Assembly (NCBI GenBank): GCA_016617855.1
Contig: JAECUM010003286.1
Span: 1-64,000 of the forward strand
Direction: 5' to 3'
Source of the DNA: Megalonaias nervosa
Lineage: Eukaryota > Mollusca > Bivalvia > Unionida > Unionidae
DNA: 64,000 bases
The position numbers and the translations under genes are program-made. The notes below the pieces were generated by a model. The model was not told where the DNA came from. It saw only the letters and a program-made list of their open reading frames with translations, and ran no database searches. Below are positions 23,135 to 35,061 of this stretch, one piece after another; the first letter of the stretch is position 1; the number at the start of each line of letters is the position of its first letter.

Positions 23135-24124
23135 AGTGAGAAATATTGATGTTCTTACTCCATGCTCTTTGCAGAAGATATTACATGATAACTCATTTCA
23201 AATGAAATTTATGAAATGATTGCCAAGCATGGATCGAATGGCGAGCATGAATCTATTGGCAAGCAGAAGATTGAAATTCTTTGACAAGTTTCATAAATTA
23301 CATTTGAAATGAGCACAGGTGTAAGATTCTGTTTATTGCATGATAATAAATACTGAGTCATTTGACCAAACTGCAGAATATTGTTTTGAAATATTTTGAA
23401 ATACACTTGTAAATAACACAATAGTCAGCTGATAAAACATTTTCTGCTACTGTGTTCCATTCTGTCATGTACTTAAATACGTACAGGTATGGTGACAATA
23501 ATATGCAGGCAAGCCCTTTGAGATGTTTAATATCTAAGTAAAAATTTAGAGTGGGAGTTCTTAATAGTGGTTGTTTCTGCCGTGCCTTGGGAAATTAATT
23601 CATTGCAACCCACATTGTAATGGAACATTATATCAGTCTATAGAATAATATGTGTTCATCATGATGAACCTTAATGGTATCATGAGAAGAAGAGGATTTA
23701 TGATTTATAAAATTGATCAGGATAATTTGAAAGGACTGCCCCAGGAGGCAGTGACTAGCATGGATGAAATGGATCACTGGCGTCTTTTGTTGAGGCAAAA
23801 TTGGCAGTGAAAGTGGGTTAATGTTTTGATGAAGTTAATGGAAAGTGTTTGGTATCAATGGAATTTCAAGTCAGGTCCTAACAAAAATTGGTAGTTGCTT
23901 ATGTAATTAAATTTGGTTAGTGCATCTTGGACATTGTTGTATTCTCTCATTGACTATTAACACTTTTCCTGGGCCCATAATACAAATCAAGCTGAGGTCA
24001 TCTTAAGTTTAGGCATTTGATACATGATGCATGTATTACTATCAAATAATGAAATGAGATCCATGACCATACCTGCCTTTTTAAGAGGGACTGTCTTTTA
24101 CTGAGGTACCTTATAGTGAGAGAG
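23135..24124. other. Unique intron sequence
   Basis: A weak inverted repeat lies at about 23197-23310 (catttcaaatgaaatttatg versus cataaattacatttgaaatg), separated by about 80 bp. Nothing else was recognised. Confidence 0.45.
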
Positions 24125-24344
24125 TACCATTTATACTTGCTTATAAGTCGATTCAAACTGCAAACAACAAAGATCCTGATCTGCCATACCATAATGTGGC
24201 TGCAGATCAGGGTCGGTGTTGTTTGTTCTACTGATTACTCCTATCAAACTGCACTGACTTAGATCTGCTGTGCATTATGCAATGGCAGATCTGGGTCTAT
24301 GCAGTTTGCAGTTGGACTCTACTTGTAGGCGAGAACATATGGTG
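24125..24344 (+). mobile_element. Twin-hairpin MITE, copy 6
   Basis: A near-complete copy beginning taccatttatacttgcttat and ending with the right terminal repeat around catatggt. Both hairpins are in plus order. A heavily decayed possible copy follows at about 24417-24560. Confidence 0.9.
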
Positions 24345-24953
24345 CTGCATGTGTCATACCATTCACTGGGAGTGTGACATATTTCCCCATGTGTAGTACA
24401 TATGTGAATAAAGTAAACTCAGATTGCATAATGCTTCAGCAGACCAAGATCTTCATGTCTATCCTGCTTACTTGAAAAAATAAATAAAACAAACATAGCA
24501 GACTTGGATCTAAGTCTGTGTTGTTCACAGTGCTGTGTTCATGCCATGCAAGAGAAAATATGGTACTGGCAGCTTCTGCATTTTCAAGTTATTCACATCT
24601 GTAAGAAAGGAGAGTATTCATTCAGCAGTATTTTGGTAACTTTCTCAATATGATTCACATCCTCTTAGTGTTATTAGTGGTACACCTGCTGTTAAGTTGC
24701 CATGTTATTTTAACTGATGGGGGGGGGGATAGTTGAGATAATTAATGCATCAGTGAATCTCATTGTTATTCTAGTGATACTGTATTACAGTACATACCCA
24801 TCTATCAGTACAGAACATTGGTAGAATGAAACAAACTAAATAATATAAACTGTCCAAATATAAAATTTCATTCCATTCTTGTCTTTTTATCTTTTTGAAT
24901 GAAGTTAAAAAAAACCCAAAAAAACCCCAAGGCTGCTGACAAAGCATATACAC

Positions 24954-25165
24954 TACTGTATGTACTTGCTTCTAACATGAGTTAAATTGCAAACAACAAA
25001 GATCTTGATCTGCCATCACATAATGCTCCTGCAGATCAGGGTCTATGTTGTTTCTATTATTGATTACTCACAACAAACTGCACAGATCTAGATCACTGGC
25101 ACATTATGTGGCACATCTAAGTCTGTGCATTTTGCAGACGGACCCATAAGTGAGTAGATATGGTA
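24954..25165 (+). mobile_element. Twin-hairpin MITE, copy 7
   Basis: Starts tactgtatgtacttgcttct and ends cataagtgagtagatatggt. The second hairpin is shortened. Confidence 0.88.
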
Positions 25166-26120
25166 ATTGTCTCCTTGTGCCTTCATACCAGATAGCAATT
25201 TTGAATCCAATTTATTTGACAAGTATTTGTATTGTTTGCATGGTGTGCTTACCCCAGGCTATATTTTGATTATTAATCAACCAGCCCTAAAAGTGCATAC
25301 TGTATTCTGCCTTAAATATCCCTCTTTCACATAAGTAAATGCCTACCTTTGATCAGGATCTATTCAGTAAAGGATTTTATTGAAGAAAGCATAATTTACA
25401 TGCATTAACTATCTGATTTTACACACAAGAGATCCAATATTAGAAGAATTCAAACAAAACAAAACATGACCTTCCAGGTGCCATGCTAACTTGACCCTTG
25501 GCATTTGCACTCAATATAGATGTATATATTGGCAGAAAGATTACACCAGAAAATGCTGTGTTTAGTTTGCAGAGCCTGAGCAATGTTTCTGTTTTTGAGA
25601 GTGGATCACTTCAGCAACTGAGAAGTGTAAAGTACTCGTACCTAAAGCGCACTCAGAGAGAATGAACTGAGGCACTCTCTTCACTTGTAAAGACGGGTGT
25701 TTGTGTCTAAAAGACTAAACCAGGATTTTGTGTCTGCTCTCTATTACAGATACACATGGCTACTTTTACATTCCAATCAATAAATAACATTAAATGCTGT
25801 TAATATTTGTTGTTTGTATGTATGATTAGGGTTAAAATGGCAGCATGGTTTTTGAGCGGGGTGGATGGGAATATTCCTACCTGTTTATTTCCATTTCACT
25901 GTGATTATGGTTCAGGGTGCAATGGAAATCAAACAGGTTTTGCAATGATAATGTCAGTAATGTGCAATGCATATTGTAGGATAAGGAAATTCTTTTTTTG
26001 CCAGCATTGTGTAAGGGAACACTGGTTAATTGGTTTGACGTAAAACTGTACCCATAGAATGGCATTCTTACTGCTTATGATTTATTCACCAATTGAAACT
26101 GTAAAGAGAGAGAAATTTAA
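25166..26120. other. Unique intron sequence
   Basis: No domain in the small open frames (for example 25807-26043). No repeat recognised. Confidence 0.4.
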
Positions 26121-26123
26121 ATG

Positions 26124-26294
26124 CATACATATTGCTTGTTTATAGCTTGGGTCCAACTGCAGTGTAGCTCCAGATCTGACAGTGCATTATGTGCAAGCAA
26201 ATCATGATCTGTCATCCTAGTTATTCTTTGATTTCAGGCAGACAGCTTAGATCCTGATAGTACATTTTGTTATATGAGAAAGTACTGTAAACGG
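26124..26294 (+). mobile_element. Twin-hairpin MITE, copy 8 (decayed)
   Basis: Retains the terminal phrase ttgcttgtttatagcttggg / tccaactgca and parts of both hairpins, but with deletions and many substitutions. Confidence 0.55.
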
Positions 26295-26307
26295 TATTTA
26301 ATTGTCA

Positions 26308-26440
26308 ATTATGTGATAATTAATTGAATTGTCTCCACCTGCCATTTATGTGAGAAATAACTGAATTATCTCCACCTGTCATTTATGTGATAATTGAATG
26401 ATCTCCTCTTGCTAAGTCTGTGATAATTGAATTGTCTTCT
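26308..26440. repeat. Degenerate tandem repeat, ~37-46-bp unit
   Basis: About three units of tgtgataattgaattgtctc / cacctgccattta. Confidence 0.7.
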
Positions 26441-27034
26441 TTTGAAGCCTGCAGACAAGAGGTACAAGAGATAACAGCCTGCTTTATCATTCTCCAAGAG
26501 GACTCTTGTGCTAATATTCCCATCCTTATCAAACTAGCACATACAGATGCATAATTTGGTCTTGTGACCTCTCTCACATTTTGTATACATGTTCATCTTT
26601 AGTGGCCCATGAAAAAGAATGACTTTAATTGTCAGCTCATTGAATAAGTGTTTTTTTAATGAAACAAAAAAATATCTGGCAAACTTTTTGGGGTATATTT
26701 AGCTGCAAACAAATACCTGTTCTTTAAATACTTTCTCCTAGTTGATGGTATTTGATGATTGGTGTATCATCTTACATTCGTTGGTTCACAAGAACAATAT
26801 ATGCTGTTGTACCATACTTGCTGAGTCATGCTAGGTCATACAAAAAAACCAATGCAATTTTAAATTGACAAGATCATGATTTGAAAATAGTGAATTTCCA
26901 AATATCCAACCATGACAAATGGAGAGGGAGAAGGGAGGATTATCAAAGTCAACTCAAATTTAGTATCCTTCAAATATATAACCCGATTTGGGAAATGTTA
27001 GAAGCTTATTTAAAGCCTCCAGCAAGGTATCAGC

Positions 27035-27295
27035 AAGTAATTAACAGTTTGTATTGCATATTGTATGCAGCAAGCAATTAACAGTTTGTATTGCATATTG
27101 TATGCAGCAAGTAATTAAGTTTGTATTGCATATTGTATCCAGCAAGCAATTAACAGTTTGTATTGCATATTGTATGCAGCAAGTAATAATTAGTTTGTAT
27201 CACGTATTGTATCCAGCAAGCAATTACCAGTTTGTATTGCATATTGTATCCAGCAAGCAATTACCAGTTTGTATTGCATATTATATCCAGCAGAA
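27035..27295. repeat. Minisatellite, 37-bp unit, 7 copies
   Basis: The unit is cagtttgtattgcatattgt / atgcagcaagcaattaa. The open frame through it is an effect of the repeat. Confidence 0.95.
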
Positions 27296-27299
27296 TGTA

Positions 27300-27710
27300 C
27301 ATTAGCTGCAATTGAAAGCACGTCTGTTTGGAAAACAAGTGAATTTGTGGATGTAACTTATCATTGTGATTCAAAATACTGTTTAAAATTTCTGAGCCAG
27401 AAAAAGAGGAACATCACAGAAAATATTCTGAATTGATATCTGGTATTAGAATTGGGCCCATGTCTTTTTCAAAAATTAATTTGGATAAAATTAATAAGAT
27501 AAAATGAAAACATCAGCATATTATTGTTATTGATAAAGTAATAGTTATAGGAATGAACAAGATAAAATACAAAGCAATGTATATCTGCTTTGATAGAGTC
27601 AAAGGATACTGAAGTCAAATAATATATAATTGCATATTCGTTTATTAATTAGGACATGTCTATTACACAGGATGCTCCCATCCAGCACAACTACAAAAGT
27701 CTCAAGTAAG
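27300..27710. other. Unique AT-rich sequence
   Basis: Nothing recognised. Confidence 0.4.
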
Positions 27711-27712
27711 TG

Positions 27713-27895
27713 TGTGGTGAGCTGTGATAGTTCAGTTGATAGAGTGTTGGATTCGTAATCCAAGGTCACAGGTTTGATACCTGCCCAAGCTCAGGTCAGC
27801 TGCCTAGGTGTATACTTGGTAAAAGCACTTAGCTCCCATTTCCTTGCCATGATGTTAAAAGTACCATTAAAGCCAACACAAACAAAAACACAGCA
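27713..27895 (+). mobile_element. tRNA-derived SINE, family III (tRNA-Thr-like head)
   Basis: The head reads tagttcagttgatagagtgt (A box), an anticodon arm ttggattcgtaatccaa with anticodon CGT, and the B box aggtttgatacctg. The body has gctgcctaggtgtatacttg and the tail aaagtaccattaaagccaac followed by acaaac. The anticodon stem is perfect, but the acceptor stem and the tRNA 3' end are absent, so it is a SINE and not a functional tRNA gene. Confidence 0.88.
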
Positions 27896-27899
27896 AAAC

Positions 27900-28480
27900 T
27901 GAACTCTTCCTCCCTCTCTCCTATCTCCACAACCACAGCATGCATGGTTGCATGCACACAGTATCTATATCTTCAACAATTGTTAGCAAACAAAAATGTT
28001 AAATGTGCTGAAAAGATGCAATACAGTTGATTTGGTTTGATACATATACACAACCTATTTACACACCCATAACAGATATTTAGTATCATATAATACTTTT
28101 AACTCTTTTGCTTGATGGGGCACTGATAGTTCATGATTGACAGCCGATTTAAAGACCTAAAATAACAATGATTCAATCCATGAATTGAAGTAGCATGAAA
28201 AATGTAATTTTAGTACAACCTCAATAATTGATGCCCTGGAAAATGCAATGAATTCAAAGTATTATATTTCAGAAAGGGTGATCAATAGCTCCAATTGTCA
28301 TGCGTTATTAATCAATCATTCATGTTGGACATTTGACTGTTTTCTCAGAGGGAGCTGTTGTACAATTCCCAGCATTTCATGGCACAGGGGAGGGGGTTGA
28401 GATGGTTAACTTTGTGCATGCATACACATTAGCTGTATGTTCTTTGTTTGCCTTTTTTTAAGTTTAGCTCAAACCTTTTT
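27900..28480. other. Unique sequence
   Basis: Nothing recognised. Confidence 0.4.
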
Positions 28481-28813
28481 CACTCCTTGTAAATACTATT
28501 ATACCAAGAATCATGAAGCTTGGTTAAGGGAAATGCATGTTGATGAGTAATACACCATCATCATAAAAAGGAGGTTACTGTGACTATTTCATGTTTCATT
28601 GACTTTGCTTAATTTGTGCATTAAGTTTATTTCTCAAGCTCTGTTCATGTTGGAATCACCAACTAGATGTTTACATGCATCTTTTTTAGTACCACACCCT
28701 TACAACAAAAAGTGGGCCACTTTTATTACCCTTCATTTCACAGTTTCCAAGCTTGGGGTAAGTTTTTTGTGTTTAGCTTATGCCTGACCAAATAGGCATT
28801 TTGCACACTTATA

Positions 28814-28893
<80 letters not shown>

Positions 28894-29430
28894 ACAAACA
28901 CACACTGTTAAACTAGGTTTGTGAAGTTTGGTGAAGTTGTCTTAATAAGTACCACAATCTCAAGACATAAGCTGGCCACATGTCCCTATTTCTTGCTTCA
29001 ACCAACTTGCTTAAATTTAGTTTTATGTTTATTTATCAAGCTCTGTTGATGCTAGAATCATAAAACTATTTAGTTGTATTTATCTTTGTTACTACCAAAC
29101 CCTTACAACAAAAAGTCATGATGACCTACATTTGACATTTCACTGGTTTAGGTTAAGTATTTGTATTTAGCTCATGATCAGATAGGCATACTAGTTATCA
29201 TTACCTGGAATAATGAAATTTGTGAGGGGATGGATCTTGATGAGTACTACACCCTCCTCCCTCATTACAAATGTAGGTCACTATGACCCATATTTCATGC
29301 TTCACTGACATGGGGTCAATTCAGTCTCAAGCACTGTTCATGCCAGAACCATTGGACTAGATTGCATCTTCACTGGCAATACATCCTTACTTCAGAAGGA
29401 GGTCACATTCATTCATTTGGCCCAATACAC
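28480..29430. repeat. Long dispersed repeat, copy C, interrupted by a TA tract
   Basis: Successive phrases, tcactccttgtaaatactat, aatcatgaagcttggttaag, tgatgagtaatacaccatca and ttcatgtttcattgac, recur at about 28600, 28920-29150 and 29210-29350 with a period near 270-340 bp. This is a diverged tandem within a dispersed family. There is no protein. Confidence 0.6.
28811..28890. repeat. TA microsatellite (~80 bp)
   Basis: Uninterrupted (TA)n after tatatc, ending before cacacaaacacaca. Confidence 0.98.
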
Positions 29431-29607
29431 AATATGAAGCATTATACGGGCGATCTTAATTTGTAAAAGTCCCTGTCCTAAAATTATTGTTAAAGTTTGG
29501 AACTTCATGTTATCAGTGTAGTAATACAGCTGTTAATTACATTGACACATGATCGAGAAAAAAATCCTTCTAAAATCGAAGGTTTTTGCCTTAAAAAATA
29601 TATAACA

Positions 29608-29760
29608 AAAGGAATATCTACATTTTATTAGTAGATGTAAGGAAATATTTCACGAGTGAAGTGGAAGCATTTTGTATTGTTGCTGTTTCTTTGTCACTTG
29701 TGACAATACAATGTTTCCACATCACTCACAACTACTCAAAAAATGTAGAATATCCTCTTT
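29608..29760. repeat. Long imperfect inverted repeat
   Basis: The inner arms gagtgaagtggaagcatttt / gtattgt and acaatacaatgtttcca / catcactcac pair over about 27 bp. The outer arms ggaatatctacattttatta and taaaaaatgtagaatatcc-like sequence extend the hairpin. The loop is about 30 nt. Confidence 0.75.
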
Positions 29761-30062
29761 ATATCTACTAACACATTGTAGATATCTTCATGTCTACTAA
29801 AAAGAAATATAGATATCCTTTTTATCTACTAAAAAAATCATAAATATCCTCTGTATATCTACTCAAAAATTGTAGATGTTCTTTATATATTTTCTCATAA
29901 TTTGTGGATATACTCAAATTATCTACTAAATAATTGTAGATATCCTTTATGTATGTATCTACAAAAAAATTGGATATTCTCGATTTATCCACTCAAATTT
30001 TAGATATCCATTACCCGGTATATATATCTACTCAGAAATTAAAGATATCCTCCATATAGTGC
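29745..30062. repeat. Degenerate minisatellite of self-complementary ~35-bp units
   Basis: About nine units of tatctactcaaaaattgtag / atatcctttat. Each unit contains atctac...gtagat and can form its own small hairpin. Confidence 0.85.
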
Positions 30063-30197
30063 AGATTAAAAGTTCAAATTTTAAATTTTAAGAAGATTAG
30101 TAAATCTAACTATATTAGAAAAAAATTGCCAAAAAATATTTAGAAAAGGGGTCAACATTTAATTGTCAAGATCACTTTCATCTGAATTTATTTTCAG

Positions 30198-30245
30198 CAC
30201 GATAATGTATACAATGGCTACTGGAGACTACTACTGCCTTGATAG
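30198..30245 (+). other. Candidate 48-nt cassette exon of the SR gene
   Basis: A segment bounded by ttttcag and gtgaat. If spliced after the exon ending at 21310, it stays open and adds 16 residues (STIMYTMATGDYYCLDR, counting the junction Ser). It is a multiple of three and ends in the same phase. There is no recognisable domain. Short open segments with plausible splice sites are expected by chance in 40 kb, so this is only a candidate. Confidence 0.15.
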
Positions 30246-30734
30246 GTGAATGGTATAATTTATTGATAACACTGTAGTTGATAAAAGTACTTGGGTAATT
30301 CTTTGCAAAAAAGAATCAAGACTAACTGATCAAGGTGAATCTAACTCACTACTGGGGTAGAATAAACCATCATTCACTTAAAATTCAAGAAAGGTAAAAA
30401 CATTTATTGGAAAATATAGTTTCCCATACAATTACAAAGTTGAAAAATGTACTTTCCCATTCAGATTACAAAACACTGCTTTCCTAGTTACAGTTTTTTT
30501 ATTTCCTATAAATAGCTGCATGAATTAAAACATTTAATAGAGGGTCTGAAAAGAATTTTTTCATTATTTTGATCTATGTGTATCTTGCAGTTTGATGTCT
30601 TGACAAAAGCTTGGATTTTAACATTCTTTCTGTGATCATAAATACAAGTGTCATGCAGAAATTTTGTGAGTAGATTGGAAAGTAATGTTATTGGATTTTA
30701 TTTGGTTATTGGGACTGTCATGGTAACAGTCAGT

Positions 30735-31008
30735 ATGAGGCAAACCTGTATGCTCAGATTTTATTTGGCAAATCTGTATGCACAGATTTTATGTGGCAAA
30801 CCTGTATGCTCAGATTTTGTGGCAAACCTATATGCTCAGATTTTACGTGGCAAACCTGTATGCTCAGATTTTGTGACAAACCTGTATGCTCAGATTTTGT
30901 GGCAAACCTGTATGCTCAGATTTTGTAGCAAACATGTATGCTCAGATATTATGTGGCAAACCTGTATGCTCAGATTTTATGTGGCAAAACTGTATGCTCA
31001 GATTTTGT
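30735..31008. repeat. Minisatellite, 25/28-bp units, about 10 copies
   Basis: The unit is ggcaaacctgtatgctcaga / ttttatgt. A 3-bp indel (tat) separates the 28- and 25-bp forms. A 141-codon plus-strand frame (30648-31073) runs through it because the unit lacks stops in this phase; it shows no domain. Confidence 0.95.
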
Positions 31009-31920
31009 TGGAATGCGGGACTTGCATATTGACTGCATGTTTGGACTTTCATAACCACTACATCTTTCTTTAAGTAAATATTTGTGTGTCAGTGTGAATT
31101 CATGATCTGGTTTGTGGCTGATTTCACATGCCAGTGTTGTATTTCATTCATTAAATTTCACAAAATACAGTTCTTGTAAAGACTTACAAAGCACTTTATA
31201 CTGTATTTGATGACAAGGTGTCTTGTGTACCATATTAGCTAAAGAGCCTGAAGGCCAGTAGTAATGGTAGGGTCTGTACAAGATAGGAATTTGGACATAT
31301 TTGAAATAAAGAAATAAGTGACCAGGACATACTAATCATACAGTCACATCAAGTTAATTCCCCATGTGGTCAGCCTACCAGTAGTGTGTACAAAAGGAAT
31401 AATGGGATAAACATGTATATGGACATCTTGGGAATTCAGCATTGTAACACCTCCTTAACTGTTTTGTTGATCAACAGATTATATTATATTAATTATAGCC
31501 AGAATTGTAATATGTTAGTGAGTGAATATAAAGTTAGATGACAGTCACTGAATGGCCAAAGTGACTTAGAATTCAGCAGCTCAGCACATATACACAACAC
31601 AGCACACTCATGCACACAAATCTCATACTCAACTTGCCATGTGATTCAAGCATGATTCAGTAATGGCAAATTTTGCCCACTATTCATGGTTATCCTAAAT
31701 ATATTGCAGCAAGTTATATCTAACACAAATTATTGAAATAATTGTATATAGGAGTGCATATCTATCATACCACACCATCGTGTTTAATAATACATGTACT
31801 GACAATGTCTTTTCTCAAAGGAATAAAATTAGTTTGTGCAAATAAATTGTGCTTCACTTTCAGAAATTGGAGGGAGAAAGTCAGTGAGTAAAAGCTAGAA
31901 TATGAATTAGACAGTTTTTT
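31009..31920. other. Unique sequence
   Basis: Nothing recognised. Confidence 0.4.
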
Positions 31921-31924
31921 AACT

Positions 31925-32930
31925 GTACTGCTCATAGACCAGAAAAGCTAATGGCATCGTTTATTGTCTGTCATCCTTCCTTAGGTTAGTACAAGTTTCT
32001 CATCGCTACTCCTCTGGTACTACTTGGAGGATTGCCTTGGAACTTTACAGACATATTCATCGCATGGTCTAGTTCAGTGTTTCTCCAAGTGTGGTACATG
32101 TACAACTGGTGGTACCCAAAGGTTTTCAGGGGGTACTCGGCAGAAAATAAATCACCAAACTTTGACTAATGTCCCAGAATGGGTACGCAAATGTTGTAAG
32201 TTTGGGAAACACTGGTCTGGTTGGTCCTAAATGAAAATGGTTCTGCTTGAACAGCCTGAAAATCTTTTTAACACTTTTCCTGAATGGATGGTTATATCAA
32301 CACAGGGTTTTCATCGAAGACTTCTTATGATATCTAGTTGGTTCTAAATAAAAATGGTGCTGATCTGATGTCCAATATGGCAACAATGGCAGCCTTCTTC
32401 AAAATCTTGTTATTGCTTCTTTGAATTTGATGCTTTTATTAGCATGGGGTTTTCACTAGAAGACTCTTATGATGTCAAATTGGTCCTAAATAAAAATGAT
32501 GCTGGTCTGAAGTCCAGAATTGCTGTCATGTTGAAATTATTGTTATCGCTATTCCTCCTAAATGGATGGTCGTATCAGAGTGGAGTTTTCACTAAAAGAC
32601 TTCTTACGATATACAGCTGGTCCAAAATAAAAATGATGTTGATCTGACATCAGTATGACTGCAATGTGAGCCATTTTACAAATCTTGTTATCAGAACTCT
32701 GTTTGAACAGAAAATCAAATTATTGACATGGGGTTTTCACCAGAAGACTTCGTTAAGATGTCCAGTTGATCTTAAATTACAATGGTCCCACAGCAACCTG
32801 CCTAAAAATTTGTTATTGCAGTTCCTTCTGAATGAAAAGCAATATCTTGAAAACAGTATCTCTGTTACTGGCCAAATGGATAATTATATCAGTATTGGGT
32901 TTTCACCAAGAGACTTATCCTACCTGGTTG
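31925..32930. repeat. Long dispersed repeat with internal periodicity, copy D
   Basis: About five diverged units built around ggatggttatatcaacacag / ggttttcatcgaagacttct and ttggttctaaataaaaatgg. It aligns by eye with 14925-15795 and, at its left end, with 63000-63150 (cttggaggattgccttggaa versus catggaggatagccatgaaa). Several 60-100-codon frames here have no domain. Confidence 0.7.
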
Positions 32931-32931
32931 A

Positions 32932-33090
32932 GTTTGAGTCTTGGCACGCCCAGGAGAAAGCTTGCCAGTAGCTTCCCATGGGTCTACGGTTCTTCTCAGG
33001 GTTATTCCTTCACCAAATACATGTTATACTAGCAACCATGTATAGCTGATCATATGTTGAAAAATGGCATAAGGCCCACAAAACCCAAGT
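32932..33090 (+). mobile_element. tRNA-derived SINE, family I, 5'-truncated
   Basis: Starts at the B-box region (gagtttgagtcttggc) and continues through gagaaagcttgccagtagct to a decayed tail (gaaaaatggcataaggccca). Confidence 0.8.
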
Positions 33091-33399
33091 CAGTGCCTGA
33101 TCATTCTAAGCATGTTGTTTCACTTTGATCTCAAAATACTCATGTGTGCTATTTAACTATGTAACTATCACTCCAGATTGTTGTTTTTTGTTTTGAAAGA
33201 GAACTGTTGGTACATGTAAACTAGTCCACATGTGCATGTCATACACTTCCATCAGTAATGTATGGACACTAGTTGGTATGAATGAAATATCTTAATCCTC
33301 CTTCTGCGGAAGAGAAGGACTCTGAAATAGAATATAATTGGTACACAAATTTTTTGTCAGAATTGGAACAATCCTTTTTTGGGGTGGTGGATATGCTTA

Positions 33400-33815
33400 A
33401 ACAAGTAATAATACTACTATTATGTACTACAACAAGAATGTCCTTTTTTATAGATGGTAACTCAATTAGTAAAGTATAACTAATTTCCCTTGAGGCTATC
33501 TACTTTGTGTACTGGCTTATACAAAATGTACAGATTATTATCACTGATATGAGGCAATGTAAACTCTCTCTCTCTCTCTCTCCCCCCACCCACCTACATG
33601 GACATTAAAGAACCATAAAGTTTAAGTGTTTACCTGCACATATAAATTATTATTTCATCTATTTTATAGCCCTGTTTTGAAATGCAGTAACAGAGGACGT
33701 TTGTTTGACTTTCTTTGGAATGCAGTAACAAAGTGGTGACCCCAAGTATTGAAAACTATTCTTGAATAGTTCAGTGATTTGTTTTGGAATTTTGAAATTT
33801 TGGGCAGTAATTGAG
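33400..33815 (-). mobile_element. 3' fragment of the CR1/Jockey-like LINE
   Basis: It aligns by eye with 57370-57830 of the large LINE: ggtaactcaattagt...cttgaggct versus ggtaactcagttagt...cttgaagct, and ccccaagtattgaaaactat versus ccccagggtattgaaaacta. A CT run lies at 33556-33582. Only the non-coding 3' end and the last codons are kept. Confidence 0.7.
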
Positions 33816-33821
33816 AGTAGA

Positions 33822-33982
33822 GTCACTGATTTGCCATTGCATAATGTACAGGTAGATCAGAGTCAATGTCATTTGTTATACTGATTAGTCCTAACAAACT
33901 GCATAGACCCAGATTGTCTGACCTATAATGTGATGGCATATCAGGTATGTGTGTATTTGGATCAGACTTGTATGGAAGTATA
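33822..33982 (+). mobile_element. Twin-hairpin MITE, copy 9 (left end missing)
   Basis: The first hairpin is truncated on its left side and abuts the LINE fragment. The spacer tactgattagtcctaacaaa and the second hairpin are present but decayed. Confidence 0.65.
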
Positions 33983-34397
33983 TTAATTTTCTTAAGAATA
34001 ATTAGCATGAATTGATTTTCTTTTTTATGTTAGTAATATGTCAAGACCTTTTTCAGTTGTCAACAAAAATTCCAAGTAATTTGTCATGTATATCCATCTG
34101 TAAGATGACTTTATTGTGTGTGCTATTAAGACGTTCATTTGAACTTCAATTGGATTTGCTTACTGACTCTACTGAAATACTTTTAGTTCAAGCAGTATTT
34201 TTTGTCCTTACAGAAAACATGGAGTATATAGTGCATTTACACTTAATTCAATTCCCATTGACCGTAATGTTAATGTTTGGTTAAATTACTATACTTTTGT
34301 GGTATAATGAACAAATCACGCTTATCTCCTATGAATGATCTATCCGAGAGGAAACTTTTAAAATGATGAAAATATTGTCATGTTGGTCTTGTTTCAG

Positions 34398-34439
34398 AGA
34401 CAAATTCCTTGTAGGTGCCCACGGTACAAATTCTTTCTG
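34398..34439 (+). other. Candidate 42-nt cassette exon of the SR gene
   Basis: Bounded by a good acceptor (cttgtttcag) and a consensus-like donor (ctg|gtgaga). In the phase left by the exon at 21310 it reads RDKFLVGAHGTNSF and ends two bases into a codon, again the same phase. It is a multiple of three. The peptide resembles nothing I know. It could be chance. Confidence 0.15.
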
Positions 34440-34834
34440 GTGAGACCATCTGTTTTAGATTTAGAAGTACCTGTACAACAGTGGTGAATGGTGATAAAAT
34501 AAAAATGGTTTGAGTTTCAGGCCTACAATTATATACAATTGACTCATACATTTTCTTTTTAACAATTACAGTAATCTTTTTCCATTAATTGTTTCAGATA
34601 ATCAGTGGTCATTATTGTCTTAGATATGTTATTTAATAGGCTACCACATATAGACTGGTTCCATAGCTTATAAAATAATTATTGGTCTCAGAGCTAGTGA
34701 AAGTTGTCTTATTAGTGTGTTGCATGATTTTCTTTTGTATGATACATGCTTATGAATCATAACTCTTTGCAGACCTTTTTGCTTAAACTATTTCAAGGTT
34801 AAGCTACACTAATTGTAAACTAGCTTTTACAGCT

Positions 34835-35061
34835 ATTGTATATACTCGCTTTTAAGCCAAGTAAAACTGCAAACAACAAGAACCCTATTCTGCCATAGCA
34901 TAATGCATCTACAGATCAGTGTCTAATGCTGTTTGTTCTACTGATTACTCCAAACAAACTGCACAGACCCAGATCTGCCAGAGCATTATGTAACAGCAGA
35001 TCCACATGTAGGTCTGTGCAGTTTGCAGTTGGGCTTGTCTTATAAGCGAGTATAGACAGTA
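34835..35061 (+). mobile_element. Twin-hairpin MITE, copy 10
   Basis: A well-preserved copy with left end tatactcgcttttaagccaa and right end cttgtcttataagcgagtat, and both hairpins in plus order. The second hairpin carries a small insertion near the apex side (agatccacatgtaggtctg). Confidence 0.92.

Noticed and set aside
27713..27790. Possible functional tRNA-Thr(CGT) gene
   Set aside because: The anticodon arm and A/B boxes are good, but the acceptor stem does not close and SINE body and tail follow directly.
30648..31073. 141-codon plus-strand frame with VCSDFV/ANLYAQIL repeats
   Set aside because: It runs through the 25/28-bp minisatellite; units of 28 and 25 bp shift it between frames. 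No domain, and the ends are in ordinary intron-like DNA.
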